Notes: generated by a model not told the origin, from the letters alone. 64,000 bases of DNA from FEB-22 sp003105195 (GCA_027493405.1 JAOSKV010000007.1:85589-149588); one strand, 5' to 3'. Counted from the stretch's first letter, positions 36,681-45,648 are shown. Made by a program: numbers and translations.

Positions 36681-38132
36681 TCATTGACGCCAGAAGCGCG
36701 GCAGCAGCAGCACGAACACCGTGAACAGCTCCAGCCGTCCGACCAGCATCGCGAAGGACAGGAGCCAGAGCGCGGCGTCGTTGAGCGGCCCGTAGTGTCC
36801 GGCCGGGCCGACGGTCGCGCCAAGCGCCGGGCCGACGCCGGCGAGGCAGGCGACCGCCGCCGAGAGCGCCGTGAGCGTGTCGTAGCCCATGACGCTGAGC
36901 GCCACGGCGACCGCGATGAAGGTCAGGAGATAGAGGAACAGGAAGCTCATCACCGAGGCGACCACGTCGTCGCCGATCGGCGTCCCGCCGTAGCGGATCC
37001 GGAACACGCCGTTCGGATAGATGAGGCGCTTGAGATGCTGCACGATCACGGCGCCGATGATCGCGAGGCGGAAGGTCTTGAGCCCTCCCGCGGTCGAGCC
37101 CGTGCAGGCCCCGAGGAACATTACGAAGAAGAACAGGGCGTCCGAGGCCGCCCCCCAGTGCGTGTAGTCGGTCGCCGAGTAGCCCGTGGTGGTGATCAGC
37201 GCCGTGATGTTGAACAGCGCGTAGCGGAACGATTCCTCGCCCGAATTGATGCCGGACAGCCGCTGCTGCGCCATCGAGGCGAAGGTCAGGAGCACCACGA
37301 GGGCGAGGAACAGGCGCACCTGGGTGTTGCGCGCGAGCGCGCCCAGGTCCCCGCCGGCCGCCCGCAGGAACAGCAGCATGGGCAGCGCACCCGCGATCAT
37401 GAACGCGATCGCGATGTACTCGATGGCGGGGCTCGCATAGGCGCCGATCGAGGCGTCCCGGGTCGAGAAGCCGCCGGTCGCGAGCGTGGTCATCGCGTGG
37501 TTGACGGCGTCGAAGGTCGACATGCCGGCCGCGAAATAGGCGCCCGCGCAGGCGAGCGACAGGAGGATGTAGGCGCCGAGGATGCCGTTCGCGATCTGCC
37601 CGACCCGCGGCAGCACCTTCTCGGTCTTCTCCGAGAACTCGGTGCGGAACAGCTGCATGCCGCCGATCTGCAGTGCCGGCAGGATCGCGATCGCGACCAC
37701 GATGACGCCGACGCCGCCGTACCACTGCAGCAGCGAGCGCCACATCAGCACGCCGGGCGAGACGATCTCGAGGTCGCTCAGCACCGTGGCGCCCGTCGTG
37801 GTCAGCCCCGACATGGCCTCGAAATAGGCGCGCGTGAAGTTCAGGTCGGCCCGCGACAGCATGAACGGGATCGCGCCGAACGCCGAGAGCACGATCCAGG
37901 CGAGCGAGGTGAGCAGGAACGCCTGCCGGATCGACAGGCGCCCGGGCTCCGCCTGGCGGCCGGTGAGCCACAGCATGGCGCCGATGAACACCGTGACCAG
38001 GGCGGACGCGACGAAGCCGATCCAGTTCGGATCGCCGTGCACCAGGTTGACCATCGCGGGCACGATCATCATGGTCCCGAGCGCCGTGACCAGGATTCCG
38101 AGCGAGGCGTTGATGGGGCGCAGGTCGATCAC
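36681..38132 (-). CDS. trkH: TrkH-family potassium uptake protein (copy 1)
   Basis: A 483-residue Trk/Ktr-type potassium channel subunit with four pore loops in hydrophobic repeats: EAMSGLTTTGATVLSDLE, AMTTLATGGFSTRDAS, NITALITTTGYSATDY and CLAGVGPALGATVGPAGHY. The Gly-containing filters and GACTGSTAGGLKTFR are intact. The start is GTG 38132, giving IDLRPINASLGILV and matching the paralogue exactly. It lies 10 bases downstream of a second trkH of identical length. No trkA regulator gene is in the window. Confidence 0.92.
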   Translation of the reverse strand: MIDLRPINASLGILVTALGTMMIVPAMVNLVHGDPNWIGFVASALVTVFIGAMLWLTGRQAEPGRLSIRQAFLLTSLAWIVLSAFGAIPFMLSRADLNFTRAYFEAMSGLTTTGATVLSDLEIVSPGVLMWRSLLQWYGGVGVIVVAIAILPALQIGGMQLFRTEFSEKTEKVLPRVGQIANGILGAYILLSLACAGAYFAAGMSTFDAVNHAMTTLATGGFSTRDASIGAYASPAIEYIAIAFMIAGALPMLLFLRAAGGDLGALARNTQVRLFLALVVLLTFASMAQQRLSGINSGEESFRYALFNITALITTTGYSATDYTHWGAASDALFFFVMFLGACTGSTAGGLKTFRLAIIGAVIVQHLKRLIYPNGVFRIRYGGTPIGDDVVASVMSFLFLYLLTFIAVAVALSVMGYDTLTALSAAVACLAGVGPALGATVGPAGHYGPLNDAALWLLSFAMLVGRLELFTVFVLLLPRFWRQ

Positions 38133-38142
38133 GTGCGCGTCC

Positions 38143-39594
38143 TCAGCGGGCCCAGAAGCGCGGCAGCAGCAGCACGTAGACCGTGAACAGCTCCAGCCGG
38201 CCGACCAGCATCGCGAAGGCCAGGAGCCAGAGCGCCGCGTCGTCGAGCGAGGCGAAGTTCCCGGCCGGCCCGACGATCGGTCCGAGGCCGGGGCCGACAT
38301 TGGCGAGGCAGGCGATCGAGGCCGAATAGGCGGTCTTGAAGTCGTAGCCCATGACGTTGAGTGAGAGGGCGACGACCACGAAGGTCAGCAGGTAGAGGAA
38401 CAGGAAGCTCATCACCGACGCGGCCACGTCGTCGCCGATCGGCTTGCCGCCGTAGCGGACCGGGAACACGCCGCGCGGATAGATCGTGCGCTTGAGATGC
38501 TGCACGATCGTGCCGCCGACGATCGCGAGCCGGAACGTCTTGAGCCCGCCGGCGGTCGACCCCGTGCAGGCGCCGAGGAACATCACCAGGAAGTAGATCG
38601 CGTCCGAGGTCGCGCCCCAGGGCGCGTAGTCGGTGGTCGCGAATCCGGTGGTCGTGATCATGGTGGTGACGTTGAACAAGGCGAAGCGGAAGGCCTGCTC
38701 GCCGCTGTTCACCCCCTCCAGTCGCTGCTGCAGCACCGAGGTCAGCGCGAAGGCGAGCACGACCGCGACGAACAGCCTGACCTCGAAGTTGCCGAACAGC
38801 GCCAGCCTGTCGCCCGCCATCATGCGGACGTAGAGCAGCATCGGCAGCGCGCCGGCGATCATGAAGACGATGGCGATGTAGTCGACGGCCCCGCTCTTGA
38901 ACTCGCCGAGCGAGTTGTCGTGGGTCGAGAAGCCGCCGGTCGAGATCGTCGTCATCGCGTGGTTGACGGCGTCGAACGCGCTCATGCCGGCCGCGAAATA
39001 GGCGATCGCGCAGGCGAGCGAGAGGGCCACGTAGACCATGATGATGCGGTTGGAGATCTCGGCGACGCGCGGCAGCACCTTCTCGGACTTGTCGGAGGAT
39101 TCGGTGCGGAACAGCTGCATGCCGCCGACCTGCAGCATCGGCAGGATCGCGATCGCCACCACGATGATGCCGGCGCCGCCGTACCACTGCAGCATCGAGC
39201 GCCAGACCAGGATCCCGGGCGGCATGCCGTCGAGGCCGGTGAGCACCGTCGAGCCCGTGGTGGTGAGCGCCGACATGGTCTCGAAGAAGGCGCGCGTGAA
39301 GCTCAACCCGACCTGCGACCACATCAGCGGCAGGCCCGCGAAGGCCGAGAGCACGATCCAGGCGAACGAGGTGAGCAGGAAGGCCTGCCGCACCGTGAGG
39401 CGGCTCGGCTCGTTCTGCCGGCCCGTGAGCCAGAGCATGCAGCCGACGAAGGTGGTCACGGCCGCCGAGACCGTGAACACGATCCAGTCGTCGTTGCGGT
39501 GCGCGAGGTCGACGATCGCGGGCACCAGCATCATGGTGCCGAGCACGGCGACCAGGATGCCGAGCGCGGCATTGATGGGGCGGAGGTCGGTCAC
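38143..39594 (-). CDS. trkH: TrkH-family potassium uptake protein (copy 2)
   Basis: A 483-residue paralogue of the adjacent trkH, sharing the GTG start context (TDLRPINAALGILVAVLG) and all four pore loops (ETMSALTTTGSTVLTGLD, AMTTISTGGFSTHDNS, NVTTMITTTGFATTDY, CLANVGPGLGPIVGPAGNF). Loops 1, 3 and 4 differ from copy 1 at several positions flanking the filter, so the copies may differ in affinity or regulation. The two genes form a tandem operon downstream of apaG. Confidence 0.92.
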   Translation of the reverse strand: MTDLRPINAALGILVAVLGTMMLVPAIVDLAHRNDDWIVFTVSAAVTTFVGCMLWLTGRQNEPSRLTVRQAFLLTSFAWIVLSAFAGLPLMWSQVGLSFTRAFFETMSALTTTGSTVLTGLDGMPPGILVWRSMLQWYGGAGIIVVAIAILPMLQVGGMQLFRTESSDKSEKVLPRVAEISNRIIMVYVALSLACAIAYFAAGMSAFDAVNHAMTTISTGGFSTHDNSLGEFKSGAVDYIAIVFMIAGALPMLLYVRMMAGDRLALFGNFEVRLFVAVVLAFALTSVLQQRLEGVNSGEQAFRFALFNVTTMITTTGFATTDYAPWGATSDAIYFLVMFLGACTGSTAGGLKTFRLAIVGGTIVQHLKRTIYPRGVFPVRYGGKPIGDDVAASVMSFLFLYLLTFVVVALSLNVMGYDFKTAYSASIACLANVGPGLGPIVGPAGNFASLDDAALWLLAFAMLVGRLELFTVYVLLLPRFWAR

Positions 39595-39654
39595 GGCGAA
39601 TCCGCGGGCGTGGGCGGGCACTCTAGCCCGGGGGCGCCTTCGGCGGTAGCGCGG

Positions 39655-40047
39655 TCAGTTCACGGTGCGCTTCAGGTCGGGGCTGTCGAGCGAGAAGGCC
39701 GGGATCTCGATCTCGAACCGCTCGCCCGCGGCCGAGACCATGCCGTAGCTGCCCGCCATGAAGCCGGACGGGGTCGGGAGCGGCACGCCGCTGGTATACT
39801 TGAACGACTGGCCCGGCGCGAGCACCGGCTGCTCCCCCACGACCCCCGCGCCGCGCACCTCCTGGAGCCGCCCGTGGGCGTCGGTGATGCGCCAGTGGCG
39901 GGTCTTGAGCTGCACCGTCTCGCTGCCGTGGTTGGTGATCTCGATCGCGTAGGCCCAGAAGAAGTGCCCCTGGTCGGGCGCGGACTGGTCCGCCACGTAT
40001 TGCGGCGTCACCGTCACCTCGATGCTGCGCGTCACGGCCCGATACAT
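39655..40047 (-). CDS. apaG: ApaG protein (Co2+/Mg2+ efflux-associated)
   Basis: A 130-residue fibronectin-III-like ApaG protein. The family core is visible in FFWAYAIEITNHGSETVQL, RHWRITDAHGR, GVVGEQPVLAPGQSF and GSYGMVSAAGE. ApaG influences cobalt and magnesium tolerance in enterobacteria; the biochemistry is unclear. Proximity to metZ and dcd is a layout I recall from related alphaproteobacteria. Confidence 0.93.
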   Translation of the reverse strand: MYRAVTRSIEVTVTPQYVADQSAPDQGHFFWAYAIEITNHGSETVQLKTRHWRITDAHGRLQEVRGAGVVGEQPVLAPGQSFKYTSGVPLPTPSGFMAGSYGMVSAAGERFEIEIPAFSLDSPDLKRTVN

Positions 40048-40223
40048 GTCGCGGTCCGGTACATGGCTGCGTTCCGCCGGCTCGGCCGACTGCGCTCTCC
40101 TAACGCAGGATCGCCCGCGGGGGAAAGGGGGGATCGACGCTGTATTCTTTGCGCGAAGCGGTGCAAAATCGCGCCGGAGCGGCCGGCCGCGCGGTGGGGC
40201 GGTCCGGCGCGGGACGGGGGCCG

Positions 40224-41438
40224 ATGCAGGAGAGGGCGACGAGAGATCCGAGCGTGCCGCTGCCGCGCCCCCTGGCCGCGCCCGCGCCGTCGGCGCGCGA
40301 CTTGCGGCTCGATTTCTTCCGCGGGCTCGCCCTCTGGTTCATCTTCCTCGACCACATCCCGCGCAACGTCGTCAATTGGGTCACCATCCGCAACTACGGG
40401 TTCAGCGACGCGGCCGAGGTCTTCGTCTTCATCTCGGGCTACACGGCGGCCTTCGTCTACGGCGGCATCATGCTCAAGCGTGGCTTCCTGGTCTCGGGCG
40501 CGCGCATCTGGAAGCGCGCCTGGACCGTCTATGTCGCGCAGATCTTCCTGTTCGCGGTGTTCATGGCCGAGGTGAGCTACGTCTCGCGCACCTTCGACAA
40601 CCCGCTCTTTCTCGAGGAGATGAACGTCTTCGAATTCCTGCGCGTGCCGGACGTGATGCTCGTGCAGGCCTTCCTGCTCAGGTACACGCCGGTCTTCATG
40701 GACGTGCTGCCGCTCTACATTGTTCTCCTGCTCGCATTTCCGGCGATCCTGTGGATGCTCCTGAACCGACCCGGGCTCGCGCTCGCGATCTCGGTCGCGG
40801 TCTATGCCGTGAGCAAGGCCTTCGGCTGGAACTTTCCCTCCTATCCGAGCGGCGGCTGGTTCTTCAATCCGCTCGCCTGGCAGCTGATCTTCGTGTTCGG
40901 CGCCTGGTGCGGCACCGGCGGTCCGGCGCGGCTCGGACGCGTGGCGCAATCGCGCCTGCTCCTGTGGGCCGCGGTCGCCTATCTGGCCTTCGCCTTCCTG
41001 ATCGTGCTCACCTGGTATTTCCCGGCCCTGCAGGTCTACCTGCCGCGCTGGCTCGCCACCGCCATGTACCCGATCGACAAGACCAACCTCGACATCCTGC
41101 GCTTCCTGCACTTCGTGGCGCTCGCCGTCGTGGTGGTCCGCCTGGTGCCGGCCGACGCGCCCTGGTTGCGGTCGCGGCTCGCCTGGCCCGCCATCGTCTG
41201 CGGCCAGCATTCGCTGGAGATCTTCTGCCTCGGCGTGTTCCTCTCCTTCGCGGGACATTTCGCGATCGTCGAGATCTCGGCCTCGGTTCTCGCCCAGGTG
41301 TTGATCAGCCTGACAGGAGTAGCGATTATGATCGCGTCCGCGTCGATGTTCTCGTGGTACAAGCGCAGCATCGAGGGGAAGGGGCCCGGTCCGCGTCCGA
41401 AATCGTCGGGTGCGGCATCTGCCGGAGCGGAGGCATGA
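40224..41438 (+). CDS. opgC: OpgC-family membrane acyltransferase
   Basis: A 404-residue OpgC-domain protein with about 10 transmembrane segments, related to enzymes that add succinyl groups to periplasmic glucans. Diagnostic segments are RLDFFRGLALWFIFLDHIP, AAEVFVFISGYTAAFVYGG and CGQHSLEIFCLGVFLSF. ATG 40224 is used; a TTG at 40149 would add 25 low-complexity residues. Two SGNH-hydrolase genes follow with overlapping stop/start codons, so the three proteins probably act in one pathway, perhaps modification of osmoregulated periplasmic glucans or another surface glycan. Confidence 0.88.
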   Translation: MQERATRDPSVPLPRPLAAPAPSARDLRLDFFRGLALWFIFLDHIPRNVVNWVTIRNYGFSDAAEVFVFISGYTAAFVYGGIMLKRGFLVSGARIWKRAWTVYVAQIFLFAVFMAEVSYVSRTFDNPLFLEEMNVFEFLRVPDVMLVQAFLLRYTPVFMDVLPLYIVLLLAFPAILWMLLNRPGLALAISVAVYAVSKAFGWNFPSYPSGGWFFNPLAWQLIFVFGAWCGTGGPARLGRVAQSRLLLWAAVAYLAFAFLIVLTWYFPALQVYLPRWLATAMYPIDKTNLDILRFLHFVALAVVVVRLVPADAPWLRSRLAWPAIVCGQHSLEIFCLGVFLSFAGHFAIVEISASVLAQVLISLTGVAIMIASASMFSWYKRSIEGKGPGPRPKSSGAASAGAEA

Positions 41439-42190
41439 GACGGCTGCTCGCAGCGCTGGTCGGGGTTTTCACCTATGCGGGCATCGCCACGGCCGCCGAG
41501 GACCAGACCTGCGCGGTGGCCGCGCATCTCGCCGAGGCCGAGGCGCCGCTGCCGCGCGTCGCCGCCGCCATCAGGGAGGCGCGCGAGCTGTCGATCCTGG
41601 TGATCGGCACCTCGTCCTCGACCCTGCCGGGGCCGGGCGGTGCGAAGCTCGCCTTCCCGGCGCGGCTCGAGGCGGCGCTCGCCGCGAAGCTTCCGGGGGT
41701 CGCCGTCCGCGTCGCGGCCGAGGCCATTCCGCGCCGCAGCGCGACCGACATGGTGGCGAGCTTTCCCAGCCTCCTGGCGGCCCGCAAGCCGACCTTGGCG
41801 ATCTGGCAGACCGGGACCTTCGACGCGATCCGCGGCATCGACACCGAATCCTTCGCCGTCTCGCTGGAGAACGGCATCCGGATCCTGCACGAGGCCGGCG
41901 CCGACGTCGTCGTCATGAACCCGCAGTTCAGCCCGCGCACCGAGGCCATGATCGCCACCGCCCCCTATGCGGACACGATGCGCTGGGTCGCGATCCAGCA
42001 AGAGGTTCCGCTGTTCGACCGCAGCGCCGTCATGCGGCATTGGAGCGAGCTCGGAACCTTCGACCTCTATGCCCAGACCAAGAAGCTTGACACGGCCGCC
42101 CAGGTTCATGATTGCATAGGGCAATTGCTCGCGCAGCTGATCGTCCAGGCCGCGAAGCCGAACGGGGTGGCGTCGGGGGACCCGCGTTGA
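41435..42190 (+). CDS. SGNH-hydrolase-like exported protein, catalytic His not evident
   Basis: A 251-residue exported protein (signal peptide LLAALVGVFTYAGIATAA) with the SGNH-fold block I LSILVIGTSSSTLPG and the block III-like IWQTGTFDAI. The terminal DxxH of the family is not seen; the corresponding region reads KKLDTAAQVHDCIGQ. It is clearly paralogous to the next gene, which retains DGLH. Its start overlaps the opgC stop (ATGA). It may be an inactive partner, or may use a different acid/base residue. Confidence 0.75.
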   Translation: MRRLLAALVGVFTYAGIATAAEDQTCAVAAHLAEAEAPLPRVAAAIREARELSILVIGTSSSTLPGPGGAKLAFPARLEAALAAKLPGVAVRVAAEAIPRRSATDMVASFPSLLAARKPTLAIWQTGTFDAIRGIDTESFAVSLENGIRILHEAGADVVVMNPQFSPRTEAMIATAPYADTMRWVAIQQEVPLFDRSAVMRHWSELGTFDLYAQTKKLDTAAQVHDCIGQLLAQLIVQAAKPNGVASGDPR

Positions 42191-42987
42191 ACAGGAATCC
42201 GTCTCGTCGGACGCTGCGGCGCGCGGCTTGGCTCGGTGCGTCCCTTCTCCCGCTGCTGGTCTGGTCCGCGCCGCTCGCCGCGCAGGTGCCGGCCTGCGCC
42301 GCGCCCGCCGAGCTTTCCCGCTTCGACGATCCGCTGCAGAGGGTCGTCCGCCGGATCGCGAAGGGCGATCCCGTCAAGATCGTCGCCATCGGCTCCTCCT
42401 CCACGGCCGGGGCCGGCGCCTCCTCGCCGGAGCTCAGCTATCCGAGCCGGCTCGAGGCCGAGCTTCGCGCGCGCCTGCCCGGCGTCGCGGTCGCGGTGAT
42501 CAATCGCGGCGTCAACGGCGAGGTCGCCGCCGACATGATGAAGCGCTTCGCCGCCGACGTGTTCGCCGAGAAGCCCGATCTCGTCATCTGGCAGGTCGGC
42601 ACCAACTCGGTGCTGCGCGACCAGAACGTGCTGCGCTTCGCGCCGGTGATCCGCGACGGGCTCGAGCAGCTCCTCGGCAGCGGCGCCGACCTGATCGTGA
42701 TGAACTCGCAGTTCGCGCCCAAGGTCCTGGTCAAGGCCGACGCCGAGCGCATGGTCGACATCGTCGGCGCCGAGGCGAAGGACGTGGGCGCGCAGCTGTT
42801 CGACCGCTTCGCCCTGATGCGCCACTGGCACGAGAGCGAGCGCATCGGCTTCGAGACCTTCATTCATCCCGACGGGCTGCACCTCAACGACTGGAGCTAC
42901 GCCTGCGTCGCCAAGGTGCTGGCCGCTGCGATCCTCGACGGCGTGAAGCCGCCCGTGGTGGCGAAGGTGAGCCCCGGCGCCCGCTGA
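42187..42987 (+). CDS. SGNH/GDSL hydrolase, exported
   Basis: A 266-residue exported hydrolase with the TTG start at 42187 overlapping the preceding stop (TTGA). The signal peptide is AWLGASLLPLLVWSAPLAAQ. SGNH blocks are complete: IVAIGSSSTAGAG (nucleophile Ser), INRGVNGEVAADM, IWQVGTNSV (Asn) and IHPDGLHLND (catalytic Asp-x-x-His). It probably removes or transfers acyl groups on a periplasmic glycan, given the adjacent OpgC acyltransferase. Confidence 0.85.
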   Translation: MNRNPSRRTLRRAAWLGASLLPLLVWSAPLAAQVPACAAPAELSRFDDPLQRVVRRIAKGDPVKIVAIGSSSTAGAGASSPELSYPSRLEAELRARLPGVAVAVINRGVNGEVAADMMKRFAADVFAEKPDLVIWQVGTNSVLRDQNVLRFAPVIRDGLEQLLGSGADLIVMNSQFAPKVLVKADAERMVDIVGAEAKDVGAQLFDRFALMRHWHESERIGFETFIHPDGLHLNDWSYACVAKVLAAAILDGVKPPVVAKVSPGAR

Positions 42988-42988
42988 T

Positions 42989-44173
42989 CTACGCCGTCTC
43001 CAGCGCCGCGAAGATGTCCTCGCAGATATCGTCCGGGTGCTCGAGCCCGGCCGAGAAGCGCACCAGGCCGTCGCTGATGCCGAGCTCGGCGCGCGCCTGC
43101 GGCGTGAGCCGCTGGTGCGTGGTGGTCGCCGGATGGGTGATCAGGCTCTTGGCGTCGCCGAGATTGTTGCTGATGCGGATCAGCCGCAGTGCGTCCTGGA
43201 AGCGGAACGCCGCCTCCTTGCCGCCCGCGATCTCGAAGGCGACCAGGGTCGAGCCGCCGCGCATCTGCTTCTGCACCAGCGCGGCCTGCGGATGGTCGGG
43301 CCGCCCCGGATAGAGGAGCCGCGTGATCTTCGGGTGCTCGGCGAGCGCCACCGCCACGGTCGCGGCGGTGTCGGTCTGCCGGCGCACCCGCACGGACAGC
43401 GTCTCCAGTCCCTTGAGCAGCACCCAGGCATTGAACGGCGACATCGACGGCCCGGTCTGCCGGATGAACTGGTGGATGTGCTTGCCGATGAACTCCTCGG
43501 TGCCGAGGATCACGCCGCCGAGGCAGCGTCCCTGGCCGTCGATGTGCTTGGTCGCCGAATAGACCACGCAGTCGGCACCGAGCGTCAGCGGGCTCTGGAA
43601 CAGCGGCGTCGCGAACACGTTGTCGACCACCAGCGTCGCCCCCGCCGCATGGGCGATTCCCGCGACCGCCGCGATGTCGATCACCTCCAGCGTCGGGTTG
43701 GTGGGCGTCTCGAGGAAGAAGGTCTTGGTGTTCGGCCGGACCGCGCGACGCCAGGCATCGAGGTCGTTGCCGTCGACGATCGTCGAGGCGATGCCGTAGC
43801 GCGGCAGGTACTCCTCCAGCACGTAGCGGCAGGAGCCGAACAGCGCCTTGGCGCCCACCACGTGGTCGCCGGCCTTGAGCTGGCCCATCAGCGAGAGCGT
43901 CACGGCGGCCATGCCGGTCGCGGTCGCGCGCGCGGCCTCGGCGCCTTCCAGCGCCGCCATGCGCGCCTCGAACATCGACACCGTGGGATTGCCGTAGCGC
44001 GAGTAGATGTAGCCGGGATCCTGGCCCTTGAAGCGCGCCTCGGCCGTGGCCGCGTCCTCGTAGACGTAGCCCTGGGTGAGGAACAGCGCCTCCGAGGTCT
44101 CGCCGAACTGCGAGCGCAGCGTCCCCGCGTGGACCAGGCGGGTTTCCGGGCGATAGGGCTTGCGGGCGGACAT
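42989..44173 (-). CDS. metZ: O-succinylhomoserine sulfhydrylase
   Basis: A 394-residue PLP enzyme of the Cys/Met metabolism family making homocysteine from O-succinylhomoserine and sulphide. Motifs are YIYSRYGNPTVSMFEARMAA, the PLP-Lys segment VVYSATKHIDGQGR and SLITHPATTTHQRL. ATG 44173 follows AGGAGG directly, so the upstream in-frame Met codons are not used. A SAM-II riboswitch and a terminator-like hairpin precede the gene, so it should be repressed when S-adenosylmethionine is plentiful. Confidence 0.95.
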   Translation of the reverse strand: MSARKPYRPETRLVHAGTLRSQFGETSEALFLTQGYVYEDAATAEARFKGQDPGYIYSRYGNPTVSMFEARMAALEGAEAARATATGMAAVTLSLMGQLKAGDHVVGAKALFGSCRYVLEEYLPRYGIASTIVDGNDLDAWRRAVRPNTKTFFLETPTNPTLEVIDIAAVAGIAHAAGATLVVDNVFATPLFQSPLTLGADCVVYSATKHIDGQGRCLGGVILGTEEFIGKHIHQFIRQTGPSMSPFNAWVLLKGLETLSVRVRRQTDTAATVAVALAEHPKITRLLYPGRPDHPQAALVQKQMRGGSTLVAFEIAGGKEAAFRFQDALRLIRISNNLGDAKSLITHPATTTHQRLTPQARAELGISDGLVRFSAGLEHPDDICEDIFAALETA

Positions 44174-44190
44174 CGCGGCCTCCTGGGCCA

Positions 44191-44242
44191 TGAAAAATCC
44201 CGGCCGGGGAGTGCCGTGGCCGGGCCGCACGCATCCCCGGCC
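44191..44242 (-). terminator. Terminator-like hairpin in the metZ leader
   Basis: On the minus strand GGCCGGGG (44242-44235) pairs with CCCCGGCC (44209-44202) and is followed by GGGATTTTT. It lies immediately downstream of the SAM-II aptamer and could be its expression platform. Confidence 0.65.
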
Positions 44243-44296
44243 TTTTAGCGAGTTGTTTTACGTGGCTGCAAGCCGGCCGGCGCAAATGACCACGGG
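44241..44296 (-). promoter_or_regulatory. SAM-II riboswitch upstream of metZ
   Basis: The minus strand reads CGTGGTCATTTG, then a GC-rich loop, GGCTTGCAGCCACG and the A-rich pseudoknot end AACAACTCGCTAAA. This is the SAM-II (metA-element) signature, where the CGTGG stem pairs with CCACG and GCTAAA closes the H-type pseudoknot. SAM binding should lower metZ expression. Confidence 0.9.
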
Positions 44297-44371
44297 ATAA
44301 GCCGTTTCTTAGGCGCGCGCTCCCTTTCCGTCAAGGCGGCCTTCGGTTAGACGGTCTCGAGGATTTGGCCG

Positions 44372-45472
44372 ATGCCGCTTGCGTTTTCCGCCCAGGACAA
44401 GGGGATCCTGCCCGACCGGATGATCGCGGCGCTCGGCGAGGCCCGCGTCATCCTTCCGGCCTATCCGTTCGTCCCCGGCCAGATCCAGCCCGCGAGCCTC
44501 GACCTGCGCCTCGGCGAGGTCGCCTACCGGGTGCGCGCGAGCTTCATGCCGGGCCCGCACGCGACCGTCGCGGAGCGGATCGAGGGCCTGAAGCTGCACG
44601 AGATCGCGCTCGCCGACGGCGCCGTGCTGGAGACCGGCTGCGTCTACATCGTGCCGCTGATCGAGAGCCTGGCGCTGCCGCCGGATCTTGCGGCCGCCGC
44701 CAACCCGAAGAGCTCGACCGGCCGGCTCGACGTCTTCACCCGCGTGATCACCGACCGCGGGCGCCGCTTCGACCAGATCGCGCACGGCTATCACGGCCCG
44801 CTCTACGCCGAGATCAGCCCGCGCACCTTTCCGGTGCTGGTGCGCGAAGGCTCGCGCCTCTCCCAGATCCGCTTCCGCCGCGGCCATGCGGTGCTGAGCG
44901 AGACCGAGCTCGCGGCGCTGCACGCGCGCGAGCGCCTGGTCGACGCCGAGGACGCGGACTTCGCCGGCGGCATCGCGGTCGGCGTCGACCTCGCCGGCGT
45001 CGGCGGCCTGGTCGGCTACCGCGCCAAGCGCCACACCGGCCTGATCGACGTGGACCGCCGCGCCGGCTACGCGGTCGCGGACTTCTGGGAGCCGATCGCG
45101 GCGCGCCGCGACCGCACGCTGATCCTCGACCCCGACGAGTTCTACATCCTGGCCTCCAAGGAGGCCGTGCAGGTGCCGCCCGATCACGCCGCCGAGATGG
45201 TGCCCTTCGACCCGCTGGTCGGCGAGTTCCGCGTGCACTATGCGGGCTTCTTCGATCCGGGCTTCGGCTATGCCGGGGCCGGCGGCACCGGCTCGCGCGC
45301 CGTGCTCGAGGTGCGCTCGCGCGAGGTGCCCTTCATCCTCGAGCACGGCCAGATCGTCGGCCGCCTCGTCTACGAGACGCTGCTGGCGCGCCCCGAGAAG
45401 CTCTACGGCACCGGCATTGGCTCCAACTACCAGGCCCAGGGCCTCAAGCTCTCGAAGCACTTCACGGCGTGA
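44372..45472 (+). CDS. dcd: 2'-Deoxycytidine 5'-triphosphate deaminase (double-length type)
   Basis: A 366-residue dCTP deaminase/dUTPase-fold protein of the long type that carries two related halves. Residues about 40-155 contain IQPASLDLRLGEVAYRV and NPKSSTGRLDVFTRVITD. Residues about 205-355 contain KRHTGLIDVD and the GSRAVLEVRSREVPFILEHG region. It converts dCTP to dUTP for thymidylate supply. The gene is divergent from metZ, an arrangement I recall from related alphaproteobacteria. Confidence 0.9.
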   Translation: MPLAFSAQDKGILPDRMIAALGEARVILPAYPFVPGQIQPASLDLRLGEVAYRVRASFMPGPHATVAERIEGLKLHEIALADGAVLETGCVYIVPLIESLALPPDLAAAANPKSSTGRLDVFTRVITDRGRRFDQIAHGYHGPLYAEISPRTFPVLVREGSRLSQIRFRRGHAVLSETELAALHARERLVDAEDADFAGGIAVGVDLAGVGGLVGYRAKRHTGLIDVDRRAGYAVADFWEPIAARRDRTLILDPDEFYILASKEAVQVPPDHAAEMVPFDPLVGEFRVHYAGFFDPGFGYAGAGGTGSRAVLEVRSREVPFILEHGQIVGRLVYETLLARPEKLYGTGIGSNYQAQGLKLSKHFTA

Positions 45473-45489
45473 TCCCGCCGCGGCTGCCC

Positions 45490-45648
45490 GTAGGGTGCAA
45501 TAGCCGCGCCAGCGGCGTATTGCACCATCAGCGCTGCCGGTTATCAAATCGGTGCAATACGGCGCATGCAAGTCGGCTGTTGCCGAGTTGCACATTGATC
45601 ATTCCCAGGTCGGGCAAGCCCGACCTGGGTGCGCCTATTGCACCCTAC
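45490..45648. repeat. Nested inverted-repeat element, 159 bp
   Basis: Terminal 14-bp inverted repeats (GTAGGGTGCAATAG at 45490-45503 and its complement at 45635-45648) enclose two more GGTGCAATA copies in alternating orientation (45518-45526 minus, 45551-45559 plus) and a 12-bp hairpin CCCAGGTCGGGC/GCCCGACCTGGG at 45604-45629. It looks like a small dispersed palindromic repeat. No clear target-site duplication was seen. Confidence 0.75.
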
